DNA from: Portunus trituberculatus | Taxonomy: Eukaryota > Arthropoda > Malacostraca > Decapoda > Portunidae | Direction of reading: 5' to 3' | Length of the DNA stretch: 64,000 nucleotides | NCBI RefSeq assembly: GCF_017591435.1 | Contig: NC_059302.1 | Coordinates: 1,104,425-1,168,424 of the forward strand | In this document: positions 32,564 through 47,626 of the stretch, piece by piece | Numbering within the stretch: the stretch's first letter is position 1 | Layout: every line of letters starts with the position of its first letter | The notes under the pieces: generated by a model | What the model was told of the DNA's origin: nothing | Databases searched by the model: none | The model's input: the letters and a program-made list of their open reading frames with translations, nothing else | Translations under genes and position numbers: made by a program

Positions 32564-32665
32564 CTTAGTTTTTATGACATCTTTATGTATTTATATGTAT
32601 TATCTTGTGTTAATAATCTTATATGTATATTCGCTATTACTGCTTTATTTTCGTCTTCCATCTTT

Positions 32666-32671
<6 letters not shown>

Positions 32672-32745
<74 letters not shown>

Positions 32746-32865
32746 GTTATTATGATTATTATTAGCATTTTATTTATTATTACTATTCTATGTTTTTATT
32801 ATAATCACAATGTTGTCTTATTTATTGATTAATCGTCATATTTCTTACCCTACTACTATTATTAT

Positions 32866-32929
<64 letters not shown>

Positions 32930-32953
32930 GCTACTACTACTACTACTACTACT
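32672..32953. repeat. (ATT)n then (ACT)n trinucleotide tracts
   Basis: (ATT)n at about 32668-32749 with flanking variants, then (ACT)n at about 32860-32953. The frames through them are poly-Ile/Leu/Tyr and poly-Thr. Confidence 0.95.
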
Positions 32954-34235
32954 ATATTTCAATACTCTTTTAACAAATCTCATTTAAAGTTTCCCCTACA
33001 AATATTTCCCACACCATCTGAGACCATGATGAGACAAGTGTTCCAAGCAGATGAGCATGACTTAAAAACGAGTCGGGGACAATTGGCCGGCGGGGACCGA
33101 GGCCGCTTGGGTTTTATGACTCCTGTATAAAAATGAGTTAGTGAAGGGCGTTTGGGGGCCTTGATCACTCATCTGTACCAATACCTGTCGATAACAAAGG
33201 TGGTTCCAGAGTGAGATGTGTCCTTGGTGCGGTTCCCCAGGTGATGGATGGATGTTTTAGCGGGTTTGTGGGTTTTATTGTCTTGCTACTGAAGGAGAGG
33301 GAAGGAAGGAAGGGAGGGAAGGAGGGATCGGAGGGAAGGGAGTAGCCGCCGCCCTTCGATCAGGTGAGGTGTGAACGCTTCGCCAGTTTTATGGTTTGAC
33401 GTCCCACTGCTTCTCCCAATGGCTATCCTTGAGTATAAGTATGTGTGTGTCCCTGTGTGTTTGTCTTCTCTTACGCTTCTCCCTTCTTTTTTTTTCCATT
33501 GTATTAGTATCCTCAACCTTCTCCCGTTTTTTTCATTGCATCTGCATCCTTAACCTTCTCCGTTTTTGCTATACAGATTAGTTTTTATCTAATGTTTCTG
33601 TTGATCGTGAAGAGAAGAGAACACCTCCAGCTGTCCATCAGTAAAGCTGAACTCTTTCTCAAACCTGTGCTGAAAATTCTTGGATGAATCAGGTTAATCA
33701 GGTTTTGTTCTTGCCTCCCCTCCACATTTATTATTCATATATTACGCAATCATCTTAACAGTTTCCCCATAGCTGTGGTCTGAATTCTCGCTTCATCTCC
33801 TTCTATGGCTCGTCCCCTTCCACTTATCATAACCGCTGCCACCACTAGCACCACAACCACCAACATTATCACCTCCACCACCACCACCACCACTGTCTCC
33901 GCCGTCTCGCCCTTTACGCCAAGGCCTCCCAATGAGACGCGGCTCACTCATATGGAAACTCATGACGTAAGGCGCATATCACGTGAAACAAAACTTTATT
34001 GAATTTCTTTTTGTTTACGTAACGAGAGAATTTTTTGTTTTTCATTCGACACCTTGAATTTTTTACTCTTTATACTTGGCATACATTTTTTTTTTTTTTG
34101 CCATATAGAGGGACTTTGTATTTTAATCCTTTATTTTTTTTTAATCTTTAACCTTTCCTCTACTAAGTGAAAAAAAAAACAAAAGATTATATCAGCATTA
34201 AAAGAACAAAAACACATGGTTGCTACACATATACA

Positions 34236-34237
<2 letters not shown>
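32954..34237. other. gene-free stretch
   Basis: No supported gene. A GGAAGGAAGGGAGGGAAGG patch lies at about 33301-33335 and a CACCACCACCACC patch at 33865-33895. Confidence 0.5.

Positions 34238-34302
<65 letters not shown>
34238..34302. repeat. (AT)n microsatellite
   Basis: About 32 AT units, self-complementary. Confidence 0.95.
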
Positions 34303-34306
<4 letters not shown>

Positions 34307-34567
34307 TTTTTTTCCTAATCTACGTGTCTGTTAGCATTCAACCAGGTATGTAGAGGAGCCAAGATTAAACACCCACAAAAAAGGAGCAAAAACTCAAATA
34401 TTAGAGACAATGAATCTAAAGGTCATAATCGATTCCTCTGATCAGCACCAAGGGGGAGGAAGGGCGTTGGGGAGCGGAGGGGTAAGTGCGCCTATTACTC
34501 TTGATGTCAGCAGCATTCACCCCCGCCGAGGCAGTGTTGCATGCAGGGGCTGACTGTGCAGGGTGAA

Positions 34568-34930
34568 GGCAACGTTGCTAGAACAAGTGCAGGAGTTATT
34601 GAAGAAGAATGTGTAAGATTTAATTAAAAAGGATAACAATTAACAGCTTTTTTTTCTTTAGTATATTGTGTAGACATCATTGCTGGAGAAGGAGGAGGAG
34701 GAGAAGGAGAAGATAGATAGTGGAGAAGGATGTGTAGGACTGATTTCAAAGGATACCAATTAAAAACATACCCTGAAGTCCTTATGTTGATTTTTTACTG
34801 CAGTGTCGGGTACAGGCAACATTGCTGGAGAAGGAGGAGGAGGAGGAGGTGGAGGAGCTAGATAGTGAAAGAAGGATGTGAGGGATAGATTTCAAGGGAC
34901 ACTAATAAACATACACTGAAGTTTTTTTCT
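34568..34930. repeat. minisatellite, three units of about 106-140 bp
   Basis: Units start near 34568, 34674 and 34814 with (GG)CAACATTGCTGGAG-type sequence. Each then has GAAGGATGTGTAGGA-, GATTTCAAAGGATACCAATT-, and ACAT-ACTGAAGT-like blocks. The GAGGAGGAGG stretch grew in units 2 and 3 only. Confidence 0.75.
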
Positions 34931-35480
34931 ACTTTAGATATAAGACAGGACAAGACAACACAATGGAAGAATAATATTAAAATAGAGCTTAGAATTAGAT
35001 CATTGCACAATATATCTTCAAACACTCAAGGAAAGATAAGGCAGACCAGTGGAAGGAAGAAGAGGAAATAGAGTCTAGGAGATACAGTAAGACCTTGACA
35101 AGTGGGAAGTAAATGCATATGGACGAAGAGGAGAAGGTTGGGTAGATAATATGGAGCGAGGGATGGAAGGACGATGAGGAAAAAAAGAGAGGGGTAATGA
35201 GGCAGTTAGTAAGTCGATGAAGAGAACGAAGAAGAGGAGATGAACAAGTGGTGGTGGTATAATGTAGATAGAATGGGAAGGCAAAAAGAAATAAATGCAT
35301 AAGGAGCAGTAGAGATAATGATACTAGTGGAGGAGGTGAAAAGACTATAAGGGAAGTGTGGCTCATAATGTTATTTACCAGTAATTTGGCGCTGGAAGAT
35401 CTATAAGCGAGTTGATTGACTTGTTACCTGTGAAGAAGTGAGGGCATGGTTTATTGGGGTTTCGGCAGGGGTGCGATGGG
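34931..35480. other. gene-free stretch
   Basis: Purine-rich sequence. Minus-strand Ser/Leu/Phe frames (for example 34995-35366) are compositional. Confidence 0.5.
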
Positions 35481-35520
35481 GTGTGTCAGGGTGTGGCAGG
35501 GTGTGGCAGGGTGTGGCTAA
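35481..35520. repeat. 10-bp tandem repeat, four units
   Basis: GTGTGTCAGG, GTGTGGCAGG, GTGTGGCAGG, GTGTGGCTAA in exact 10-bp register. Confidence 0.9.
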
Positions 35521-35698
35521 GGTAGATGTGGTGGGTGTGATGGAGCGGGAGGATGGCATAACTAAGGTGGTCATAAATGTCGTAAATTCATCCTCTTCAT
35601 TTCTTCCTATATAGATAAACACAAGAAGACATAGAACCCAAAGCAATTCAACTCATAATCCAGGTCATAAGGAAGACGCGAGGGAAGATGAAGATGTT

Positions 35699-35907
35699 TT
35701 AACCCCTTCAATACTGGGACACATTTTATACCATGAGATTTGTGTACGGTTAGACCATTTTTATTGACATTAGGAAGGGTCTACGGAGGTCAGAAGATTG
35801 ATGGTCACAGTCCGCACTATTTCGATCGCTCACATGATTTTCTAAAGCTGTGTAAAATCACCGAATAGTTAGAAAAATGAATATGGTCATGGTACTGATA
35901 CGGTTAA
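35699..35907 (+). mobile_element. TTAA-MITE family, copy B
   Basis: TTAA at 35699-35702 and 35904-35907. Left end TTAACCCCTTCAATACTGGG; the right end is the inverse of TTAACCGTATCAGTACCATG. 209 bp, no coding capacity. The interior carries TTTTTATTGACATTAGGAAG and GGAGGTCAGAAGATTGATGG, the family hallmarks. Confidence 0.92.
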
Positions 35908-36699
35908 GTTATTTCCTTGCTTTCACCTTTTATAGATACACTTAAATAAGAATACGTAAAAAAATGACATTGAAATTATAATCTATATACTGGCCATAAG
36001 GAAATGCTCTAATGATACTTGACGATTAAAAATAAAAATAAAATAAATAAAATAAAATCATAAATATCTCAAGAAAATATCCTCTATTTCTTCTTTTTCA
36101 TCATTCTAATAATAAAAGATAACAATAAAAAAAGTGAATAAAAGTATGATTAAACCCTCTTTCATCAAACCACATTTCAATAGCAATGGAAAAATAAGTC
36201 CCTTCATTTATTTAATTTTACTTTGTTTATCCTTTTAAGAATACACACAAATAAGAACATAATACAAAACCATTGAAGTAATATAGCACAACACACTCAC
36301 AGCACACACTCACTCATAACACATATCCTTTATCAGCGTTACTAACAAGACAAACTAGACGCCTGTAGCTGCCTTCCCTCCCTCTCCTCCTTGCTCTCCC
36401 TCCATTCCTTCCCCTCCCCTTCTTCCCCTCCCCTCTTTCTCCCTCTCTTTCCCCTCCCGGCTATCACGAAGGGGTTCCTCGGGGCGCCTTATCATTACAC
36501 CCTCGAGGTCACACAAGGAGGGGAGCAAGTGAGAACAAAAGAACAACAGAAATTAATTGCATCACCAGCACTTCGTTCCTGCCGCTCATCATAATTGCTT
36601 TACTATCACCTCATCGAAGACTCTGCTTTTTTTTTTTTTATCTTTATGTAACAGGAAATTTAGACGCCTATAATAGATTTGGAGTAACTTGGGTATCTT
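35908..36699. other. gene-free stretch
   Basis: Very AT-rich to 36360, then a CCTCCC-rich patch (36370-36460). No gene seen. Confidence 0.5.
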
Positions 36700-37016
36700 A
36701 GCTTGTAGTAGTAGTAGTGGTAGTGGTAGTAGTTGTAGTAGTAGTTGTAGTATAGTAGTGGTAGTAGTAGTAGTGGTATTAATAGTAGTTGTAGTAGTTG
36801 TGGTGGTGGTTGTGGTGGTGGTATTAGTAGTTATAGTAGTAGTTGTTGTGGTAGTGGCAGTAGTAGTGGTGGTAGTATTGGTAATAGAAGTAGTAGCGGT
36901 AGTACTAGTGGTGGTAGTGGTGGTAATAGTATTGGTGGTAGTAGTAGTAGTAGTGGTAGTAGTAGTAGTAGTGGTAGTAGTGGTAGTAGTAGTAGTAGTA
37001 GTACTAGTGGTAGTAA

Positions 37017-37049
<33 letters not shown>

Positions 37050-37139
37050 CAGTAGTAGTAGCAGTAGTAGTAGTAGTGGTTGTAGTAGCAGTAGTAGTAG
37101 TAGTGGTTGTAGTAGTAGTAGTAGTAGTAGTAGTAGTAA
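36700..37139. repeat. (AGT)n trinucleotide tract, 440 bp, with GGT/TGT/GCA variants
   Basis: AGT trinucleotides nearly throughout, with GGT, TGT and AGC variants. It ends in ACACACACAC and a poly-A run (37140-37169). The frames of 120-190 codons here (poly-Val, poly-Thr, poly-Leu) are repeat translations. Confidence 0.95.
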
Positions 37140-37169
37140 AACACACACACACAAAAAAAAAAAAAAAAT

Positions 37170-37595
37170 CCAGTCTTTCTCAAAATTAAGCCAAACTAAA
37201 TACCCAAAAGCACTCAACAACCACTTCCACTATATACAAACCACACCAACCCTCAACCTACATAACCATCACCACATCCTCTACCCTCACCTTCAGTCAG
37301 TCTCACTATACCTTAAGCTTCTCTAGCTAGGTTAAGTTAGGCTGAGCAACTAATTAAATCCAATCGTAAGCCTGCAACCTGAGTCTTGAATGCTAATAAC
37401 CTCCCTATAGCTTCACCTGGCGCTCCTTTCCTCATCACCTGGTCTGAATTATAGGGTTATATTGAAGTGCAATGATATGCTTCAAGGGAGATGCACCATT
37501 TCAGGTAGCAACGCAGGTACAAGGTCGTCATTAGCATTCTGGTCGTCAACGGCTGAGCCAGGTTAAGCAGGCTTGCTACTAGGAAACTGGGATAG

Positions 37596-37599
<4 letters not shown>
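37170..37599. other. gene-free stretch
   Basis: Unique sequence without a recognisable gene. Confidence 0.5.
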
Positions 37600-37910
<311 letters not shown>

Positions 37911-38952
37911 CTCTCTCCCTTCCCACCATAATCAAAAGTCTACATTTACATAACCAAATACTCTCAAAACCAGGGACGAACCATTTATCACATTCATTAA
38001 CTCGTGCGTCAAAAGTGCTTGAATGCCCCGCTAATGAGCCAATATTGTCTGGAAACTGGCTTTATTAACGAATAATAGTGTAAATTTGACCGCATTCAAC
38101 TCAAGCGTGTGTTTACCTGAAGGATTATGAAGTGCACCTAAACGGAGAACGGATGTCACACCTCTGTATAAGGTTTACCTGTTAACTGTGAAGGAGGTGG
38201 GCCGGGATGGGAGGAGGTGCAAATGATGGACAGTTGGAAGGTGAATGTTTGCCCAAGGGAGACTTTGACTGACAGATAGAGACAGTTAAGCATACATGAG
38301 GGGGGGCCAGGGACGTGGGGGGCAGGTATAGATGTGATGGTGATGCAGTGTCCATGAGTGAGGGCGTGGCGGAATACTTGTAGCATGTATGGTGTACCAT
38401 TTGGGGTGTGGCTGTGTGTATGTAGTGTTTTGCTGCTTCCTTATCTTTTTTTTATTATTCTTTATCCTCATCCTTCTCTTCTTTCTTTCTTGTTCTTACT
38501 TCTCTCTCTTAACTAGTCTCATTTTTTCATTTTTCTTATCTTCACTTCTCTCTCATTTTTTCTAGTTTATTGTATTCAGTTTTTGTGCTCTACAGATAAG
38601 AAAAGGAGGAGGAGGAGGAGGAGGAAAAGAGAAGGAGTAAGAGGACATGATAGAGGTGGTTAAAACAAAGGCAACTCAGAAAAGAAGAAAAGAAAAGAAA
38701 AGGAGGAAGGAAGAAAAAGAATAAAAGAAAAAAAATAGAAGAGAAGTGTACAGAATGAAGGAGGAAGAACAAGAGGGGATAATGTCAACGAGAAAGAAGG
38801 ACGAGGAGAAGGGGAAACAAGGAGGAAGAGGTCAGACGAAGAGAAGCAAGACAAACATGTAAATATTGTATTGGAAGGGGACTAATGGAATGAAGAAGAG
38901 AGGACAGTGTTGACAAAAAGGAAAGCCATCGTTGTGTCAATCCGTCGTGGCC

Positions 38953-38956
<4 letters not shown>
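37911..38956. other. gene-free stretch
   Basis: No supported gene. GGAGGAGGAGG purine patches lie at 38605-38640 and 38690-38850. Confidence 0.5.

Positions 38957-39038
<82 letters not shown>
38957..39038. repeat. (GT)n microsatellite
   Basis: About 41 GT units. Confidence 0.96.
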
Positions 39039-41041
<2,003 letters not shown>

Positions 41042-41043
41042 CG

Positions 41044-41115
<72 letters not shown>
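41042..41115. repeat. (GC)n(AC)n microsatellite
   Basis: GCGCGCGCGC leads into about 31 AC units. Confidence 0.95.
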
Positions 41116-41117
<2 letters not shown>

Positions 41118-41193
41118 GAACGATCGTTTAACTTTCAACAAAACTTTCCTGTGAAGTAGAAAGAAAAATCAAGCTGTTTCTTCTATATTTCAG

Positions 41194-41405
41194 TTAACCC
41201 TTCAGTTTTTTTGGACACATTTTCACCATGAGTTTGGGTACGATTAGACGATTTTATTTTCATTAGAAAAGTTTTTGAAGGTCAGAAGATTAATAGCCAG
41301 AGTCTTCACATTTTAATCCCCTGCATAAGTTTCTGAGACTGTATAAAATCACTTAATAGTAGGTAGAATGAATATGGAAACGCGTCATGCCACTGAAGGG
41401 GTTAA
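41194..41405 (+). mobile_element. TTAA-MITE family, copy C
   Basis: TTAA at 41194-41197 and 41402-41405. Left end TTAACCCTTCAG; right end inverse of TTAACCCCTTCAGTGGCATG. 212 bp. Confidence 0.92.
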
Positions 41406-41749
41406 AAAAGAAATGGAGAAATGAGAAAAAGATATTAGAAAAAAAATATTTAAAGGTGAAGGTAGAAAGAAACAATGTGTAGACCAATAACGTAACCATG
41501 AAACAGAGCCAGACAGTACCATTCAGTATACCCCATTATAGTATGTAACCAGTAGGGAGCCACTGATAGAAAGAATATGTAAGGTTATATCCCCCTATAT
41601 ATGGCTCACAACACAACGTAACCATTACCCATAACTTTCTCTTACCACCTCTCGTATAGGATTAAGTATGGGGAAGTGTTGGCATTTATTTACAAGCATA
41701 TAAGTAGCATTGTCTCATATCGGCATTTAAATAGATGGATAGATAGGTT
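41406..41749. other. gene-free stretch
   Basis: Unique AT-rich sequence between two repeats; no gene seen. Confidence 0.5.
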
Positions 41750-41756
41750 GTGTGTA

Positions 41757-41849
<93 letters not shown>
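41750..41849. repeat. compound (GT)n(AG)n microsatellite
   Basis: (GT)n from about 41750 to 41780, then about 34 AG units to 41849, with no spacer. Confidence 0.95.
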
Positions 41850-41851
<2 letters not shown>

Positions 41852-42087
41852 TATCGTATTGTATGGTACTCTTATTCTATTATGTATTTTTTATAGAATA
41901 GAGAAAGCTGGCCAAGGGCAACAAAAAATAAAAAGAAAAAGGCCCACTTGATTGCCAGTTCCTACAAGATTAAGAGAGTTGGCCAAAAATCTGGGACAAA
42001 TGTCTTAAAACCTCCCTCTTAAAAGAAATCAAGTTGTTGTTTGTCATCAACTCGGCAGGTCTTGACGGCACGATGGTTAACAAAAGC

Positions 42088-42302
42088 TTAACCCCTTCAG
42101 TACTGGGATGCATTTTTACCCTGACTTTTGGGTATCATTAAACGATTTTATTTACATTAGAAAGGATCTATGGAGGTCAGAAGATTAATAGCCAGAGTCT
42201 TCACCATTTTAACCCCCAACATAAGTTTCTGAAGCTGTACAAAATCACCAAAATAGTAAGCAGAATGAATATGAAAACGCGTCATGGTACTGAAGGGCTG
42301 AA
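42088..42302 (+). mobile_element. TTAA-MITE family, copy D
   Basis: Left end TTAACCCCTTCAGTACTGGG at 42088-42107. Right end ATGGTACTGAAGGGCTGAA, where the terminal TTAA has decayed to TGAA. 215 bp, only 0.7 kb from copy C in the same orientation. Confidence 0.92.
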
Positions 42303-42512
42303 ATCCACGTCGTCACTCAATAACTCGACTCTACGCATGTTTGGGAACGTTAACTCCACCACGCCAATTGTCGGTTGCTGTAGAAATATTATTGTCGTCT
42401 GTGAATTCACTAGTAATCATATGCATGTCTGTCTGAATGTATGTGTGTATGCATGTATGTATGTATGTATCCATCTATTTATATATTTGACTTTTTTTTT
42501 TACCAGTCTGTC

Positions 42513-42767
<255 letters not shown>

Positions 42768-43902
42768 CCTATATCTATTTATCTATTTTACATCAGTTTA
42801 TTTATTTATGTTGTATCTCTTACTACTCATTATCACTCTCATCTATTCCTCCATGCATCTATCTACAACATACGCACTTAGTAATTTACCTCTGCATCTT
42901 GCTATCTGCCTATCTATCCTTGCACTCGACCGTCCATCCATCTAACTACATCCATTACCATCCAGGTTTGCCCCGCTTCCTTCCTTTCACCCCTAATGGG
43001 TTCCGGTGCGGGCAGGGAAGATGTCAGCGCCACTCATCACCTTGACGGGCAGATGGTGGTGATGCAATTACAAACAAGACCCTGAGGTAGGTAGTCCGCA
43101 CACAGCTCCCTTCACTGCCTCCTCCTGCTGCTTAACCTTGGTGCTGCCTCTCCCCTGTTTAAACACCTTCGTTCATCTTCCTTTCCTTTCACGCCTTCCC
43201 TTCCCTTCTCTGAACCTACCCACCCCCATGTAGACAAGCTTAATCTCTCCTCTCACCTTCTCTCTGCCTCCTCCTTTACCTTTCATAGCGTTTCCTCTCA
43301 CTTCTTCCTCCTTAACGTCTCTCTTGTTACGTCCTCTCACCGCTCCTTTCCCTCTTGAAGATTATGTGGTAGCTTGCGTTTTTTGACGTGATTGACTGGC
43401 TAAGGGTTTCTGAACGACCTTGGAGAGAAGTAAGACGTTTTAATACTACTTTCCTTCCCCTCTGGTACATGCAGAGGATAGCTAGTTATAATGAGTGTCT
43501 GGTAAATTTAGTCTCCGAAGTGTTTTTATTGAAAGGAGATTAGGAAATACACGGTAAAGAAAGATTGGTTCAAAAGTTGTGGATGGAAATGATGAGTGGT
43601 AAAGTTTGTAGCCTTTATTTCTTTTGTATTGATTTGAAAAGAGGAATACTTGCAGGTGGCAAGCAATAACCACTAACACAGGAGTAATGAAAGGTAGAAA
43701 ATATGTGCCATTATAACGGCGTGCAATCACCTGAAGACAAATGAGGGAAACTGATGAGACACATTGATCTTATGTCTTGGTTAGGGAGTGTTGCTGCAGT
43801 GGGGCTGAACACAAGGAGTAGACGTAGGCAAGGATGAAGGTAGGACAAGCACAGAGCCAGCCAGTCCCCGTAAAAAAAAAATGCTAGTTTATATAAGTTT
43901 AT
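42768..43902. other. gene-free stretch
   Basis: CT-rich patch at 43100-43330; otherwise unique. No supported gene. Confidence 0.5.
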
Positions 43903-44115
43903 TTAACTCCTCCAGGAATGAGACGCTTTTTTACCATGAGTTTTGGGTAAGATCAGTCTATTTTATTGACATTAGGAAGAGTATATGGAGGTCAGAAGAT
44001 TGCTGGCCAGTGTCTTCACTATTTTAATCCCCTCATAATTTTCTGAAGTTGTATAAAATCGCCTAATAGTAAGTAGTATGGATATGAAAACAAGTCATGG
44101 TACTGAAGGGATTAA
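43903..44115 (+). mobile_element. TTAA-MITE family, copy E
   Basis: TTAA at 43903-43906 and 44112-44115; right end inverse of TTAATCCCTTCAGTACCATG. 213 bp; the interior keeps TTTTATTGACATTAGGAAG and GGAGGTCAGAAGATTG. Confidence 0.92.
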
Positions 44116-44592
44116 TATGAACTAATATGTGAAATTGAGGTAGAATTGAGTTTGTAAATGACGGAAGTCCAAGAAAGTCCAAGCGTTTTTTTTGTCTGTA
44201 CATATATTTTTCGCATTTTTTGGTTACATTGCATGGCTTTCTTTATTAGTGTTTCTTCCTTGTACCGTTGAATATACATCATTATGTTTTCTCACCTTGT
44301 AAATTGCTTCCTTTCCTGTCTACACTCCTTTAGTCTCCTCAACTTCAATCATTTCCCTCTCCTTTTTACCTCACTTCCTTCTCTTCCTTTTCCTTTCGCT
44401 TTTACTCACCCAAGGCTTCCATAAACTACACGTCACTGCTTGTCTTTATGTAAGCAATCCAAAAATCCGTGAGTGCTTTTTGAAAATACACACAAATAAT
44501 TTTCTGCTCGTGTGATTCGACAGTTTTGTGAAAAGGTAAAGACTGAGAACTTTTGTTGACCTGAGTTTATGTTTAGGATTTGTTGTAGTAGC

Positions 44593-44595
<3 letters not shown>
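44116..44595. other. gene-free stretch
   Basis: Unique AT-rich sequence, no gene seen. Confidence 0.5.

Positions 44596-44661
<66 letters not shown>
44596..44661. repeat. (AC)n microsatellite
   Basis: About 33 AC units. Confidence 0.96.
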
Positions 44662-44663
<2 letters not shown>

Positions 44664-45209
44664 TCGTTGTTGTTGATGTTTTTCGTCTTTGTTTTTTTTT
44701 TTCTTACTCTGGTTTTTTCATTTTTTACGCTCTTATGTTTACTCTATTTCTACAATTTCACTTCTTTCATCCCTTCCATTTACTATCATAATCTTGACCT
44801 TTTCTCATTATTATCACTCCTCTTACCTGCTCCAGAACTCGTATAATCTTCCTCCACCCCCATTTCTTCCACCCTCTACTGTTTCTTGCCTTTCTCATCC
44901 TGTTCCCCTTTTGTTCCCTATTTTTTCCCTTCCCTCCCACTGAAACGTGACCTTCAGGAGACACCTTACCTGGTACCCTCGCCCTGCTGCTTTCAAGGCC
45001 GCCGGGTGAGTCTCTATAGCTTCGTGTGGCAGATGCTAATCACCCATTCCCCCTCCCATCACACACCCACAGCACCTCACCCACATACCTCCCATCACAC
45101 TCCCATTGCACATCCCCGCACCCTTCTTCACCCTATGGCATTGTCATCTAACGTTTACTCCTCTCTGTTTGTGTGTGTGACTGTTTGTTTGTCTGTCTGT
45201 CTCTCTGTT

Positions 45210-45246
<37 letters not shown>

Positions 45247-45957
45247 CGTCCATGACAACTTCTATCCCCCTCTCCATTTCTCTTCCTTTGCTTCTCTCTC
45301 CTTCAACAGTCCATGCCCTCCCACTCTCCATCTCTGTCTCCTGCCCCTCTTTTCTCCCTGTCTCCTTTCCTCCCTCTTCTCATCCCTCTAATGTTTACCT
45401 TACCTCCCCTCTCCTCCCTCTCACCCTACCTCATTTCTCTTACCTGTCTCAATCTCATCTCTCTCGTTTTTTTTTTCCTCCTTGTGATCTTCCTCCTTAA
45501 ATATGTTGTTTTTTTTTATATATATTTTCCCTCTCCTTATCTTCCTATCCTTTATTTCCCTTCACTTCCTCTCATCGGCTTCTCTACCCCTTCATCCCTT
45601 CCCTCATAATTCCCTACCTGCGCCTTCCTTTCCTCTTCTCCTCGCTCCGTCCCTCCCTCCCTCCCTCCCTCCCTCGTCACCTGCATAGCCAGTTCTCGCC
45701 TTATCTTCACTTATGTAAGCCTCTCTCGTGCTAGTATCTATCCAGGGAGTCTCGCAATTTAGTATTTAGTGTAAGGTTTTGTTTTTTTCTTCTTTCCTGC
45801 TTCAGTGGTTCTTGTGTTGCTTGTTTTGAAGTGTTGTTTGGTTGTGGTTGTTTGTTTTTTTCCGTTTTCTTTTCTCTTTTTTTTTCTTTGACTTTTCTTT
45901 GGTTTTAGTCTATTTCTGTTGTTTGGTATTTCCCTTCTGTCTGTTTGTCTCTCTCTC
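44662..45957. other. gene-free pyrimidine-rich stretch
   Basis: Contains (CT)n at about 45205-45243 (after TGTCTGTCTG) and (CCCT)n at about 45652-45675. The many Pro/Ser/Leu frames, including a 204-codon one (44886-45500), are in T/C-rich low-complexity DNA and lie over the repeats. Confidence 0.55.
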
Positions 45958-46180
45958 TTTTTTTTTTTTTATTTATACCATGTGGGCTTTTCACGGGAAT
46001 TTATGGGCTAAAGGGGATACTTTTTGGGGTACCTCCTATCTCAAAGCCCACCCGCTAGGAAACCGTTGCCCCGAGTGAGGAAGCCCAACCTACACTCGGA
46101 CCGTGGACAGGATTCGAACCCGTGCGCTTGGAGACCCCTCAGACCCCAAAGCACGCATGGTTCCACTGTACCACGGCGAC
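45958..46180 (-). mobile_element. tRNA-Leu/Ser-like SINE with A tail, minus strand
   Basis: On the minus strand the element starts GCCGTGGTACAGTGGA (A-box-like). It has a T arm with a perfect B box GGTTCGAATCC and CCACGGT at the tRNA 3' position: the 7-bp acceptor stem GCCGTGG/CCACGGT pairs fully, with one G-T. The region between the anticodon and T arms (GGGGTCTGAGGGGTCTCC) is long, like the variable arm of tRNA-Leu or tRNA-Ser. Then follows a hairpin CCGAGTG...CACTCGG, about 110 bp of body, and an A-rich tail (poly-T at 45958-45970 on the plus strand). Unrelated to the tRNA-Val SINEs. Confidence 0.82.
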
Positions 46181-46201
46181 TCTCTGTATCTGTTTCTCCG
46201 T

Positions 46202-46204
46202 CTC

Positions 46205-46248
<44 letters not shown>

Positions 46249-46310
46249 GGCGGCTCCTTTTCAGGCTTCTTTGTCCTCTAGTTCTTCCACACAGCTTTTG
46301 TTCCCACCAC

Positions 46311-46372
<62 letters not shown>
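46202..46372. repeat. two (CT)n microsatellites
   Basis: CT tracts at about 46202-46246 and 46315-46372 with a short unique spacer, beginning at the 5' end of the minus-strand SINE. Confidence 0.95.
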
Positions 46373-46376
<4 letters not shown>

Positions 46377-46468
46377 TTCGTTAGATTCCACCGCCGCAAG
46401 GGAGCCACGTGACAAGGTTGGTAACTCCTGTAGGTTGGCCGCCGTAGGTAGCAACAGGAGCAACCCGC

Positions 46469-46470
<2 letters not shown>

Positions 46471-46548
<78 letters not shown>

Positions 46549-46623
46549 TGTATTTTGAGTATGGTGGTGTTGGCAGTATGGTGTGTTTTGAGTGTGTTGT
46601 AGATATTGTTATTATTATTATTA

Positions 46624-46693
<70 letters not shown>

Positions 46694-46695
46694 GT
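46471..46695. repeat. (GT)n and (ATT)n microsatellites
   Basis: (GT)n at 46471-46546 and (ATT)n at about 46604-46695. Confidence 0.95.
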
Positions 46696-47421
46696 TGTTG
46701 TTATTTCAGATGTTATCGTCATCGTCATCATTATTATCACCATTATTCTTTTGTTCTTTTATTTATTTCTGTAATCCCATGTAATCTGTGCTCTGAGGTA
46801 GTTTATGCGTAATATTTCGTGGGTCCGCTGAAGTTTCCGTTTCATCTTCGTTACACACACGTCTTTGTGCTTTATTTCAGTCATTTAAGTCATTCACCAG
46901 CCGTTCTCAGGTAATTTTCTTTGGAATTAACTGCCTTCAGTTTTGGACGCAGGAGAATTTATGCTTTGAATTTAGCATTTTTTTTTATCACTAGCGAAAT
47001 ATTTCAACTGCACCTAATCCAATTCTTTGTGTTTGTTATATTAATGTCAGATTGCAGTCATATTTTACTTCTTGATAACTGAGCAACTTTTATTTTACTA
47101 TTTATTTTATTATTGCATAACTGCATACACATTTTTACCTCCGTTTCGCTTGGTTCCTAATTAATTATGAGAGTCAGGTGTGTCGCCCTCCACATTCACT
47201 AAACGTCGGACCGCTTCTGTGCTAAGACCGCGCCCTTTATCTCAGCTGCAAGGACGATCTGTGTGTGTGAGGGAAAGGTCTGATAGATACATTAATATTC
47301 ACAACTTTTATAAGCAAATTTCGTGCTTGTAATCTTTATGGTTGTTTTGTGTTGTATCAACTATTTTTAATTTGGTTACGTAACGAATTCAACTCAGAAA
47401 AAAAATACTAGATTGTAAAAC
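46696..47421. other. gene-free stretch
   Basis: Unique AT-rich sequence; no gene seen. Confidence 0.5.
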
Positions 47422-47626
47422 TTAACCCTTCAGCACCATGACGCGTTTCCATATTCATTCTGCTTACTATTTGATGATTTTATACAACTTCAGAAACTCA
47501 TGTAAAATAGTGAAGACTGTGGCCATTAATCCTCAGACTTCCATACACCCTACTTAATACCAATAAAATGGTCTATTCGTACACAAATCTCAATGTAAAA
47601 TATGTGTCCCGGTATTGAAGAGATAA
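47422..47626 (-). mobile_element. TTAA-MITE family, copy F
   Basis: Starts TTAACCCTTCAGCACCATGA and ends GGTATTGAAGAGATAA (right TTAA mutated to ATAA). 205 bp; the interior matches the family in minus orientation, including AATAAAATGGTCTATTCGTA. Confidence 0.92.
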
